From: Zygaena filipendulae
Lineage: Eukaryota > Arthropoda > Insecta > Lepidoptera > Zygaenidae
Direction: 5' to 3'
Length of the DNA stretch: 64,000 bases
Assembly (NCBI GenBank): GCA_907165275.2
Contig: OU015663.1
Coordinates: 7,266,501-7,330,500, forward strand
In this document: positions 12,783 to 24,800 of the stretch, piece after piece
How positions within the stretch are numbered: the stretch's first letter is position 1
Layout: each line of letters opens with the position of its first letter
Made by a program: the position numbers and the translations under genes
Notes under the pieces: model-generated
Databases searched by the model: none
Told to the model about the DNA's origin: nothing
The model's input: the letters and a program-made list of their open reading frames with translations, nothing else

Positions 12783-13271
12783 CCATGGTATGGTGACATT
12801 GTGCATTGCACAATGTGCAATGACAGATGACGTTTCATGTAAATCATTTGACAGGTTAATTTTAATTTGTGCTTAGTCTAGATAATTTGTGGACCACCAT
12901 CTCAGGCGGACAGATAGAATTTATAAATTTGGAAGTAGTAGTAGTCAGTCTAACGCAACTAGGAACAAATTAAATTTTGTTCGTGTTTAGCACTCATTTT
13001 TTTTTAAATTTTTTTTTTCCATGGCATCAAAGATGGCCTCACATGCTATTTCAGTCTTTTGTCTCTGAATCTTTCTTACAATCTGTCATCTGTTTGTCAT
13101 GGCGACGCATGTTGTTATTTGGAAAAATAATTGTGTGATTTTTAAAAATTTTGTGTGATTTACGCTTTGAAAAGTGCAGTGTGACTATTAAAAACTATTT
13201 TCTTGTGATTGTGTAGTGAAATAGCACCGATTAGACGGTGTAGTACGTATGTAATTTTTAGAAAAAGATAG

Positions 13272-13892
13272 AGTCGACAAAATTTAAATAAAAGGAAATT
13301 TATCACGAAATTTCCTATAGATGAAGACCGGTAAGTACAGCTTGAGTAAAGTAATACAGTATTTTGTTCTCTTCAGCTATCAGCAAGACTAAAATAATAC
13401 ACTATCTTTTTGAAATGAGAAAAAATATTTGCATGTTTGTAAACCATAGTGATGTAAATCTTCACTATCGATAAAGTGAGTCGATAAACTTTAATGAATG
13501 ATGCTGTTATAGTGAATATTTTGGAATATTTTTGTATAGCTGCTGCTGCGTATACTTTTTTCATTACTTACTGCAGTTTTCATTAAGTATTATGATCGTA
13601 TTGTAATAAAGTGAACCTCGTCTTCTGTATAAAGAACTATATTAAACTCTATCTTGTTTCTAAGTGTACTTGCACGATTGATAGATATTTTAATTTCAGA
13701 TGTCGACAATGGGTGAAAAATATTGGAAATGATGACTTAGCTTACATTCCAATCGAAAAACTTCACGATATAAAATATGTCTGTGGAGATGTAAGGAACG
13801 AATGTCGGAAGATAAACGAAAGTTTTTCGCTTTCGGAGGATATTTCTACCGATAATTTAAACAAGGCTCAACAAGGAGTTACTGCGAAGTAA
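13272..13892 (+). CDS. THAP-like zinc-finger fragment, two exons, incomplete
   Basis: Exon 1 is about 13272-13330, donor gtaagt, reading to KFPIDEDR. Exon 2 is 13700-13892, acceptor taatttcag, starting CRQWVKNIGN and stopping at TAA. The splice joins in frame (CG + A = Arg). The order FPxD..R..QW, then a Leu-rich stretch, then YVC follows the THAP DNA-binding fold. The N-terminal Cys pair is not visible, and the C-x2-H that should close the zinc site reads CGDV with no His. It is therefore truncated, degenerate, or missing an upstream exon. An aataaat signal follows near 13961. From family knowledge, THAP domains occur in P-element-type transposases and host regulators; which one this derives from is unknown. 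Confidence 0.45.
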
Positions 13893-14310
13893 ATCATTTA
13901 CTTTCCCAAATAGGTTATTTAATTTTGACATAAAATGTAAATGTAATTTTTAAAGAGAAAATAAATATCTATCTATCTAATAACATCATCATCATGACAA
14001 ACTAAAATATTGAAATAATAATAAATAAATAAAAATAATAATTTATTGTTTCAATTTTACGACAAATGTTTTCCCCCGTTGTAGATTTAATTCACCTGGT
14101 ATGAAGCCCACGATGCTCTAATGATAATTTATCGATATCGATTTAATCAGGAACTACATGTGGCCATCCCTATTGTTCTCGTTAATGTTGGTACCCATGA
14201 GTTATGAAGTATTTTGACATTTAAATTATCGCTGTGTTGGTATTGCTGGGTCTGCTAAATGGATTCCAAGACCAAGTAAGGAAGTCCCGTCTCTTAAAAC
14301 GTAGTGATTA

Positions 14311-15372
14311 TAGGGATGTGACATTGAGAGAAAAAAATCGATTTTTATTTTAATCGATTTTTGTCTCTTTAAAAATAATCGATTTTTGATTAATCGATTT
14401 AAATGAGGAAAAAAATCGATTTTTAATATAAAATCGATTTTTTACGATGAAAATCTGCATGCTTTTAGCAATAAAACTCTGAGGATAATTTGAACAATAG
14501 GGTACTTGCACGAAATTTATTATAAGAAATATTTCAAAAACAGAGCCTTAGAAAAGCGTTATCGTGAAAGATTAACAAAAAAAATTCAATAGTTTCTAAG
14601 ATATTCAACTTTTAATTTTGTGAAACTGAACGTTGAAACGAAACACCAATCACAGCCACGCTTAACACATTTCACTCTTCACTTTTTTTTTTTCGAAACA
14701 TTTACCTCTTTCAAAAAAAGCAAAAGAAACTAAGAGCATACAGTCAACGCATATTTTCCATTTTCTGAAGTTTTTTACTTTAAAATGCAACGGTAAGATG
14801 CATTTCGATTTTTTTGTTTTTTTTTTATTTATCTACTCAGAAAAAAAGGTACAAAATTTTTACAAGGTCAGACACAAAAACCCAGCAGGGTTTATTTCGT
14901 GTCACATCTGGCATTAAATACAGTGCATATGTACTTACAGATTCTTTACTGGAACTTTTGGAAGTAACTTGATACAGTTCAACCTTAATTTCGCTTTTGG
15001 ATATTGAAATTATATGTCTGTCAGTGTCAAATGACCCTTTCAATACGAGTGACATTTGTATCACAGATTAATAAGGCGTAATTTTGACCTAGTGACGTCA
15101 TTCCGCGTTTCGGTGGTAAAGTCTAAAGTATGAATTTTGAAACGCTCTATTTAAATAATTTATGGATATATTTTTTTTCTTTTTCTTGCTTTGCTTAAAT
15201 AGGCCTTCCCATGGGAATCCCAGGATAAAAATCGATTGAACGATTATAAAAAAAATCGATTATTAATCGATTATTCTTAAAAATAAAATCAGTTATTAAA
15301 ATCGATTTTTTTAAAATAATAATCGATTTTTAATCGATTATTTAAAAAATCGATTATTTTTTCACATCCCTA
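14311..15372. mobile_element. 1.06-kb hAT-type element, copy 1 (twin of 57496-58566)
   Basis: The ends TAGGGATGTGA and TCACATCCCTA are inverted. Flanks carry a perfect 8-bp direct repeat agtgatta (14303-14310, 15373-15380). Both terminal 120-150 bases are dense arrays of atcgatt-type motifs (aatcgattttt and variants). The centre has a minus-strand ORF (14837-15064) followed by decayed sequence. No transposase is present, so mobility would need one in trans. The copy at 57496 is nearly identical, which implies recent spread. Confidence 0.85.
14837..15064 (-). CDS. Exon-like ORF inside hAT copy 1, origin unknown
   Basis: The reading starts at an ATG near 15055 and runs MSLVLKGSFDTDRHIISISK and on to SSSKES, where a strong donor (gtaagtac) appears. 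In copy 2 both the ORF and a donor (gtaagtaa) are kept. The protein does not resemble hAT transposases or any family I recognise. It could be a captured host first exon or the relic of an element gene. Translation past the donor is probably not meaningful. Confidence 0.35.
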   Translation of the reverse strand: MIQMSLVLKGSFDTDRHIISISKSEIKVELYQVTSKSSSKESVSTYALYLMPDVTRNKPCWVFVSDLVKILYLFF

Positions 15373-15664
15373 AGTGATTACCTAAGTAGTTTGTGGTGAT
15401 TACCTTCTCTGTGGTAGTAGTAGTAGACTTTCTTACTTTTAACGATATTAAATTATGACTTATTATTCGTTCATAGTTCAAGTATAAGTATATAATTTCT
15501 GTCTTGTCCTATTGTACATAGTTCATCCCATTTCATCACTATTCTTATTACAACGAACGCCCAAAATTTCGCTCGTTCATTCTTTTTGCAAATTAAATTA
15601 AAGCGACACTGGCACAATGTCATTAATGACAATTGCCATAAAAAAAAAAAAATAGATAGAATTT

Positions 15665-15707
15665 TAAACGGTTAAAACGTAGTGATTACCTTCTCTCTGT
15701 AAACGGT
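15665..15707. mobile_element. 27-nt insertion flanked by a perfect 8-bp direct repeat
   Basis: taaacggt occurs at 15665-15672 and again at 15700-15707. Between them lie exactly 27 bases that contain cgtagtgattaccttctctc and end ctctctg. The reverse complement of that end is cagagag, a hAT-like terminus. The same core recurs elsewhere in the window (see findings). Confidence 0.55.
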
Positions 15708-15876
15708 GAAACAAACTAAAACTCTTAAATCAATAATAAAATTACCTGAACTAGAATTAATCTAATAGAATTTCGCTGGCACGAAGCAGTTATATTGCTT
15801 TTCATTGAAACCTTTTTTGACATTACTTTTCGCATAGTTTCGGATAATGATGTGTATTGTCGTCGTAAATATATGA

Positions 15877-18800
15877 ATGAGTGACTCAGGCAGTGATACT
15901 GATTTAGACGGGGCTAACGAACGCACATCTCTGATGGACGGACACATTGCAGAAGCACGCCCCGATAGGGACGTGGCAGAGAGAATAGCTAGAAAGAGGA
16001 AAACAAAGAACGATGGCTCTCACCATCAGCAGCGGACATATGGTGTAAGTATGCTTATCTCGTTCATATCTTCACGCAAGGACCTAACCTACTGTGATTA
16101 GTCATACAGACGTTAGCAGCAGTAGCTGTGACGTTTATACTACAATCACAAGGCCAGCTACATTAGCTGTGTCAAAATACTCAAAATAGTCTAGTAATAA
16201 TGCCTCGATTTAAGCATAAAATAAATTGTTATATTAATTAATAACCATAATAATATTAACTGATAACTACCATTTCACCTGTGCTATGTTTGGGAGTTCC
16301 TGCAGGAAATCTGTGAAATTGTTTTTAACTGAGTTCTCTTACCTGTAAAACCTATCTTATCTGCTAAATTTCAGCTCAGTGAGTTACCTTTTGCTTATAT
16401 AATACAATTATACTAGCTGTCCCATGCAGTTTCACCTACGATAATTTTAGAGATCCTGCGGGGATCCCGGGACAAAAGTATCCTGTTCTCTATACCCCTG
16501 ACAATGTGTATACTAAATTTAATTGTGATCGTTTCAGCTGTACACACATGATGCTGTGACCAAGGGAAATAGGGATTTATTTTTATATGTATAGGTACTA
16601 GCTGTGCTCCATGGTTGCACTTGTGGTAATTTCAGAGTTTCCGCAGGAATTCCAAGATAAAAAGTACCCTATATCCTTTTTACCCCTTATAATGTGTATC
16701 TTAAATTTAATGATGATCTTGGTTCAGCCATTCATGTGTGATGCCGTGACCAAGGTAAGTAAGGACATGGACCAATAAAACTTGTTTAATTGGTCCATGG
16801 TAGGGATTCATTTTTAGATAGATAGATACATATGTGGATCAGATGAGAAAAAATATACCCATTTCCCTTGGTCATGGCATCACATGTGAACAGCATCATG
16901 TGTGAACGGCAGGAACAATTTTGCTAATTCTTTTTTTATGTGTTTGTTATTGAAAGGAGAAGAAGAAACTACTAATCCGTCATAAATTTTTGCAATTTAC
17001 ATGACTTAAATGTGAATGTTTTTATATAAAAATAATGTAAACAATTTACAATTTAATGTAAACAAAATTAAGTGCTAAAAATAAAATAAAAACTATTCAA
17101 AACTAAACTAGATATTTGAAAGGATTTGCAGTTGTCTGTTTCTCTTTATATAAAAAATTTGGTCAACCTTTTTGCAATTTCTGGAGAAGTTCCAGAGAAA
17201 CAATGAAGTTCTTTTTTCGGCTCTTTTGCCAACTGGAATCACACAAAATTCATTAAATTTATGTTATTTCTTTCTTCAACTGGGACTGCTCATATTATTA
17301 GTAAAATTTCTATTTTATTATTAAAATTACAGTACAGTCAGATGAAAAATGGACATAAGATAAGCATCATAAAACAAACCAACTTCCAAAAACACCAAAA
17401 TGCACTATACCTACTAAATATCTAAAAAGCCAGTTTCGTGTGGTCCCAGTTGGCAAAAGAGCCCCTTTTTCATTCAAAACCAAACTATCTCAAACATTTT
17501 TATAAAGTTTTCTGTTGCTATAATGTTATACATACATAAAGAACACATAGATTCAACCCACACTAAACAAGCTTGTTTATTTATTTAAACTTTAAGCCCA
17601 CTCCACATTCACGCGAGAACCTTGCGAGAATGCGAGAAAACCACTAGAAGTGGCAGAAAACATTGACTTCACATTCACATTCTCGTGGTTTTCTCGCGTT
17701 CTCGCAAGATTCTCGCATGAGTGTGGAGTGGGCTATATGCACATCATGGTACAAAAGGTGGACTTAATGCCACAGTGGCATTCTCTCTCTGTATTGTGTA
17801 AGATTTATTTATTTATTTAAGTAAATATATAGTTTGTATACTTTTGTTACACATAAATTAATGGTGTTGTTTATATCTTATTCATAATTTATTGATAGAG
17901 TGTGGAGCCAACTCCAGAGGCTAGTGGGTCGAGTCGGCCTGATGATTCTGCACCAAGTGGAGGAGGTGCATCCCTTTCCGAGCTCCAAGTGGAGGAGATG
18001 GAACTGAAGTATGGAGCTCGCCATGTAATCAAGCTCTTTGTGCCGGTCACATTGTGTATGATAGTAGTTGTCGCCACCATGTCATCAGTCAGTTTCTACT
18101 CTGTCAAAGATGTGTATTTGTGAGTATAACCATGAGTCTTATCGTGTATTATGTTGAGGCAAAAACTACAAAATCCAAATTCCAACCACTGAAAAAGCTT
18201 TTAAAAACCATTAAGTGGTTCCTAATATCACCACTTTCTAAAAAATCTATCTTTTAAGAATTTAAACTTACCAAAAAAAATTATGATGTATTGAATCCCC
18301 TTATGAATGTTCAAAGTTTCATAATAATCTATTTTTCTAGAGCATATACTCCATTCCATGAGGAGAGTCCACATGCAATGACCAAAGTATGGAATGCACT
18401 GGCCAACTCCTTGATACTGCTGTGCGTTATTGCACTCATGACTGTGTTGCTCATAGTCCTCTACAAAATGAGATGCTACAAACTAATCCATGGTTGGCTC
18501 ATACTCTCCTCACTGATGCTGCTGTTTCTGTTCTCCTATTTGTACATAGAGTAAGTTGTTATCTAATTCCTTGTTAATAATGTCTATGAAATAAGTATTT
18601 ACTGTCTATGCCTATGCATTCAATGACAAATCAAGACTTCAATAAATCTCTGTCGCTAAAGCACACCACATTTTGAATGCCTAGCCTTTCTACGAGTTCT
18701 ATATTCCTTTGTTGTACCTCACAAACTTTACCTTTTTATAATATTAGTAACTAGCTGTGCCCCGCGGTTTCACCCGCGGTAATTTCGGAGATCCCGCGGG

Positions 18801-21800
18801 AATTCCTTGATAAAAAGTACCCTATGTCCTTCTCTGTACCCCTGACAACGTGCATGCCAATTTTCATCCAAATCCTTTCAGCCGTTTTTGCGTTATTGAG
18901 TAACAAACATACAAACATCCACACTTTCACATTTATAATATTAATAGGATTACTATAGATTGAACGTAATCGTAATAATTCTGCAGGACTGCAACAAAAT
19001 AAACTAGCTCCATTTAGTCTAGTGGTTAGCAAACCTGACTTACCCTAGTGTCCAGTGTCGCGGGTTCAGTCCCCGCGTTACAGTAAACATTTAATGTATC
19101 AATGTGATGAGTGTTTTGTGATTGCCCTGAGTCTGGGTATATAATATCACAAGTATGTATGCACAAAAAAGTGTATTGTCTGGTACACAAAGCCCATAGG
19201 ACAAACTCTGATTAGTTTGAAACCAGGTGGAACTGTGTAATAATGTCCAAACTTTATTAGAGTAAATTTTTTTTATTGATAACTGCCATGTGACCGTTTT
19301 TGGCAAGACCCAGTTGGCTTAGTAGGTCACCGTGCCTTTCTGCTAATCAAGAGGTTCCAGGTTCGATTCCCGGGTTTGCTTGATTTTCACGACACAAGCT
19401 TATAGCTTAGTGTGGGATCAAGTAGAAATGTGTGTTTTGAAGTGGATTATTATTATTATTATTTATGTAGTTTAAAAATTACTATACTCTAGCGGCAATC
19501 CTTATCCTTAACATGTCTTAATAATTGTGTCCACAGGGAAGCTCTAAGAGCCTACAGTGTGACAATGGACTATATAACACTGTTCATTGTGTTGTGGAAC
19601 TTTGGTGTGATGGGCATGATAGTGATCCATTGGAAGGGGCCATTGCAACTGCAGCAGGCTTACTTGATCTTCATCGCGGCGCTGATGGCGCTGGTGTTCA
19701 TCAAGTACCTGCCCGAGTGGACCACGTGGGCGGTCCTCGCTGTCATCTCCATATGGGGTAACAACCAAAATAATTTCAGTTCAAATTAAAGCACGCGCTA
19801 TAGAGTTATTCGACCACGTCGTACGAAGTACGAATATGAATAGTAGTAGGTATAGTAAATTAATAGAAATCTTTTCAACCTCAATTCTTTTGACTAGCTG
19901 ATACCCGTGGCTTCGCCAGTCTTGAATTTTGGCATTTTTAAAAGGTATAACCTTTGTGTTAATTTAGCGTATAAGCTATCTTTAATTCAGATCATTATCC
20001 GTCCCGCCGTCTTGCGTCTTAGCGTACAGGACTAACTACTATATATACTATCATAATTTAAACACGAACGTTAATTTAACAGAATGTAATTACATGCCAT
20101 TTGGTGACGTATTTAAGTTGTTTTCGAAATCGACTATTTGACTTTTTTTTTCTACAGGGTTTTCCAATAAGAGGTGTTATTTTGATATTCAAAGAAAAAT
20201 GCCATTTTTTGAGATAAATGAGCGGATGTTTATTTCATTATAAAGAGGAAGGTATGCCGTTAATAATGGAAAATAACATCAGCCAAATGACCACCACGAC
20301 CACGCCTACAGGACCAGGATGGTCATAATTATTTGAAATTTTCATGAAATTTTCCATAACCAAATCGCAATGTGGCTGCTCTTTGTTCTCGATAGCCTCA
20401 CGAATTCCACCTTTGAGCTGTTGGCGTAGACCTTCTTTTTCACGTGGCCCCAAAGGAAGAAGTCGCAAGGTGTTAAATAACAAGATCTTGGTGCCCATTT
20501 GTGACCACTTCTTCGAGAGATACGGTCCGGAAACTTTTCCCGTAAAAGATCAATGCAAGTTTCTTTGCTTGTGTGGCACGTAGCGCCCGCCGTCTTGTTG
20601 AAAGTAAACGTTGTCCAGATCAATACCATCAAATTCCGGCCAGAGACGCTATCGAGAACATAGGGCAGCCACTTAGCGATTTGGTTATGGAAAATTTATG
20701 ACAATTTATTCCTGTGGTCGTGGTGGTTATTGGGCTGATGTTATTTTCCATTATTAACGGCATACCTTCTTCTTTATAATAAAATAAGCATCCGATCATT
20801 TATCTCAAAAAATGGCATTTTTATTTGAATATCAAAATAACACCTTGTATATTATTTATTTAGTCTATTCTAATAGGTATTTAGTCCGTCCGCGTCAGTT
20901 AGATAATAAAAAAATAATACACACGTACAGTTTGCTTTTTCAAATTAGGTAATGAAAATATGCTTGGGTAAAGGGAGTTGGGGCTCGTAATATTATGCAG
21001 GTAAAAACTGTACCTGAGCTGCGTGACGTCACGCGACATTTCGACTCAACGTATCTCCGTTATTTTTTGCTTACGTAAAAAAAGAAAAAATGCGTTTCTA
21101 ATATTTTTTATGAATCTACCTGTGCCTGTAAAAAACACATTTGAGATAACAGCAAAGAACTATACCTAATATATAACTTCCCAAAAGCAGCGGGGCAAGC
21201 GCGCCGCGGTCATAAAATAGGCATGTTGACTAATTTTTATTTTTTAGTCCGTCTTGTAGATTATTAAAAAATATTGGACACGTATTTTTTCTTTTTTTAC
21301 GTAATCAAAAAATAACGGCGATATATTGAGTTGAAATTTCGCGTGACGTCACTATTCTGACAGTTTGTATGGCGGTTTTGCGGTTAGTGACGTCACGACC
21401 TCCTCATCCTAAACTTTAATTCCCTTTATCTCTGTATATTTTAATTTATTTAAAAAAGCAAAAAATACGTGTCTATTGTTTTTTTATTTTCTGACGGACT
21501 AATTAGAATTTTGATTTTCAATAGTAGTCAACATCCCTATTGTTTAAATCGTGGCACGCTTCTCCCGCCTACATTATCTAGTTGATATATTCCTTCTCTG
21601 TGGTATGAAGAATAAAAAAATATATATTACTAGCTGTCCCGCCCGGTTTCACCCGCGATAATTTCGAAGTTCCCGCGGAATTATTCCATACAAACTTTGA
21701 AACCCCTTTTCATCTCCTTAGGGATTAAATTTTCAAAAATCCTTTCTTATCGGATGCCTACGTCATACAAAGAACACACCCTCCAAGTTTCAGGTCTCTA

Positions 21801-24800
21801 AGATCAGCGGTTTAGGCTGTGCGTTGATCCATCAGTCATTCAGGACAAAGCATTTTATATACGAGTATATACATAGATTGGTCTACGCTCAATGATTTTT
21901 CTATCTCGCAGACTGTAAATAGTAACCTATTAATTTAGTATATTTAATTTACAGATTTGGTAGCAGTGCTTACACCAAAAGGACCACTCAGGATATTGGT
22001 AGAAACAGCTCAAGAGAGAAATGAACCAATATTTCCTGCGTTAATTTACTCATGTAAATATATATATACCTATATTTATGTATTAAACCTTACTAGAGCA
22101 AAGTTTACGACATGAAATTGAAAATAAAATAATGTTCTTTGCATTATTTATTTCTTAAGATCCCGGCGCCCACTGATTGAATTGCACTGCAGGTGATATT
22201 TAGGCGAATGACGAATAGTAATATACTTCAGTAATATGATGACGTTAAAGTTGAAATTTTAATGATAATGATCTAAGCTACAAATCAAACTGCAGATAGC
22301 TTACAACCATTATCGCCCATTGATTTATTTGTCATAAAATAAATCTATTCGTCGCATTACGCGTTTAAAACTTGTGCCGTGCCGTCCTGCCTGTGGACGC
22401 TGGGACCTCATCGATTGCAAAGAATAGATAGGATAGCTTTTAAAAAGTGATTTTTGGAACGAAGTTCTTTAACGCGTCCTTGCGGAAGAAGTTAACGGTC
22501 AGAAAACGTGCCCGTTCCATGCAATTCGAGACGTTAGGTTCCGCCTGGCGTAGTTCGGAATTCGGATGCAGGATCTTCGAGCGCTGGCCCTCATACTGTT
22601 AGTTACCTACTTAGTAAAGTTAGTAAAATTTGATATTTTGACTAGCTATTCCCTGCGATTTCACCGCCGCTTATTTCGGAGTTCCCGGGGGTAAAATTAC
22701 CTTTTTTTTTTTTTTTTTTTTTGACCCAGGGAAAATGCTTTATGCATACCACCGCCATGAGGCGGGCGGTGGTTATGTGGGACTCCGCCCTGAAAAGGGC
22801 GACCCGCCCTGAGAAGGGCGGGAATACTACCCACTAAAAACCCTGGGGTGTTCCTCCTCGGCGCCTTGCGTCAGGGCCGCGGGATTCGCTCTCGCATGCT
22901 CCGCGGCCCCGACGGCGCTGGCCCGCTTTTAGGCGGGCCCCTCTGCTAAGGGACTTAGTCCCCGCAGGAACTAAGTCCCTCTCTCCCACTAACTGCTAAA
23001 AATAAGTAATTAAAGTGGCGCGCCGGAACACCTAACGCGCCACTTGTCCACCCGAGGTCCTTACTCCCTCGGACGGTAGAGTGCCTCGCTCTACCGCCCG
23101 GAGGACCTCACTATGGGGGTTGGAGGCCTACTACGGGGGTAAAATTACCTACCTTATGTAACTCGGGCTAAAAGTACCATAATATTATGTACTGTGGTTT
23201 TCTATAGGTGAAATATGTTTAGATATAAATCGATTACCTTCTCTCTACAAACAAACTTTACCTCTTTATAATATTAGTCATATCAGTGTAGATAAGGCGT
23301 GAGGAATCTTGTTCCCAGCGGGGGTGCCCCGTTCGCCTACGTTTTTTTATTTATTTAGAACTGTTTGTTGTTTGTGTATCAGCCACGGTGATGTACTGCC
23401 TGTCGGCGATGGCGGCGCCGGGCGCGGGCGCGGGCGCGGGCGCGGATGGCGCGGAAGGTGAGGGCTCGCGCGAGCTGCGCCCGCTCACTGCGCACGGTCT
23501 GTCCTATATACAGCACTCTCTCCGCTTTCTATTCACCGCTCACATACATAGTTTGACCACAATAAAATCCGTTCCAGACGACACAATTTGGCATGCCAAT
23601 TTACTCAAATTTTCTATCAGATAGGCATGGTGCTGGGATATGGAAAACAAAATTCGATTGCCAGTTAATAAAAAAAATTAATACACACGTATTTTTTGCT
23701 TTTTCATATTAATTAAAAATTAATTTATAAGATACTAGCTGTGCACCGCGGTTTCACCCGCGTGAGATTCGGAATTCCAGCAGGAACATTTTTTTTCTAA
23801 AAAAAAGTATCCTAAGTTAAAAAAGTTTAACACAACCCTAATTGTAAAAAGAAGATATTATTATAAACTAGCTGTTCCCCGCGGTTTCACCCGCGCAAAT
23901 TTCGGAGTTCCCGTGGGAATTCCGGGATAAAAAGCAACCTAAGTTATTCCTTATAACATTAGGTAGCTATCTGCGAGTGAAAGTCCCGTCAAAATCGGTC
24001 CAGCCGTTTCAGAGATTAGCCGGAACACACAGACAGACAGAAAAATAATAAAAAAAATGATTTTTTGATGTACTTAGGTACCGTATATACTTTCGTATGC
24101 ATTTAGTGAAAAGCTGTTAGTTTGAAATTACAAACAGACACTTCAGTTTTATTTATTTGTATATATGTTAAAAGTTTCAAAATTTAATGACCTTCTAGAC
24201 TAATTTAGTTTAGAGAGTGACTCATTCCCAAGTCCGAGTTCCAAAACTATAATCCAGATCCTTCTGGCCAGGACTTATGGCGAGATTTTAGCAGAAATGG
24301 ATGCCAGTTTTATTTCTTTATTTTATAAATTAGTTTATCGTGATTAATATTGTGTGAATGTGGTAGATTTGGCATAATAGGGTGCGGAAACGCTGAAATA
24401 AGATGAAATGGGTCGTTCGTCGAGAGGTTGCCGTTTTTCCCAGAACAACAACTTCCCACAGAGCGTCCTAATAAGGTTCAACTATGAAAGTTGCTGCCAA
24501 AAGTTACGATAAAGCATCGAAATGCATTTCACCAATGCATTTTGAATTTCGATGTAAATAACTTCAGAAGAAAAAAACACATCCGAATGGGCTAAGTTTC
24601 CTTTGCCTTCCCTGAAAGGGTAAAATTTCCAAAAAAACTGGTCATTCGCGAACGAAAAAAAATTACCGTTTTAAATATTATGTATTATTAAAGCTCCGTT
24701 GATGTCTAGGCAATGTTTGTAGTTTTCGAACACAAAAAATTATCCTATCGTTCTCGTTCGATGCTCCGCCCGCGTGAAGGTCGCGCAGTCGAGGCCCCGG

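Noticed and set aside
19005..19095. Possible functional tRNA gene
   Set aside because: A and B boxes are present but the acceptor stem and anticodon arm do not close; it fits a tRNA-derived SINE.
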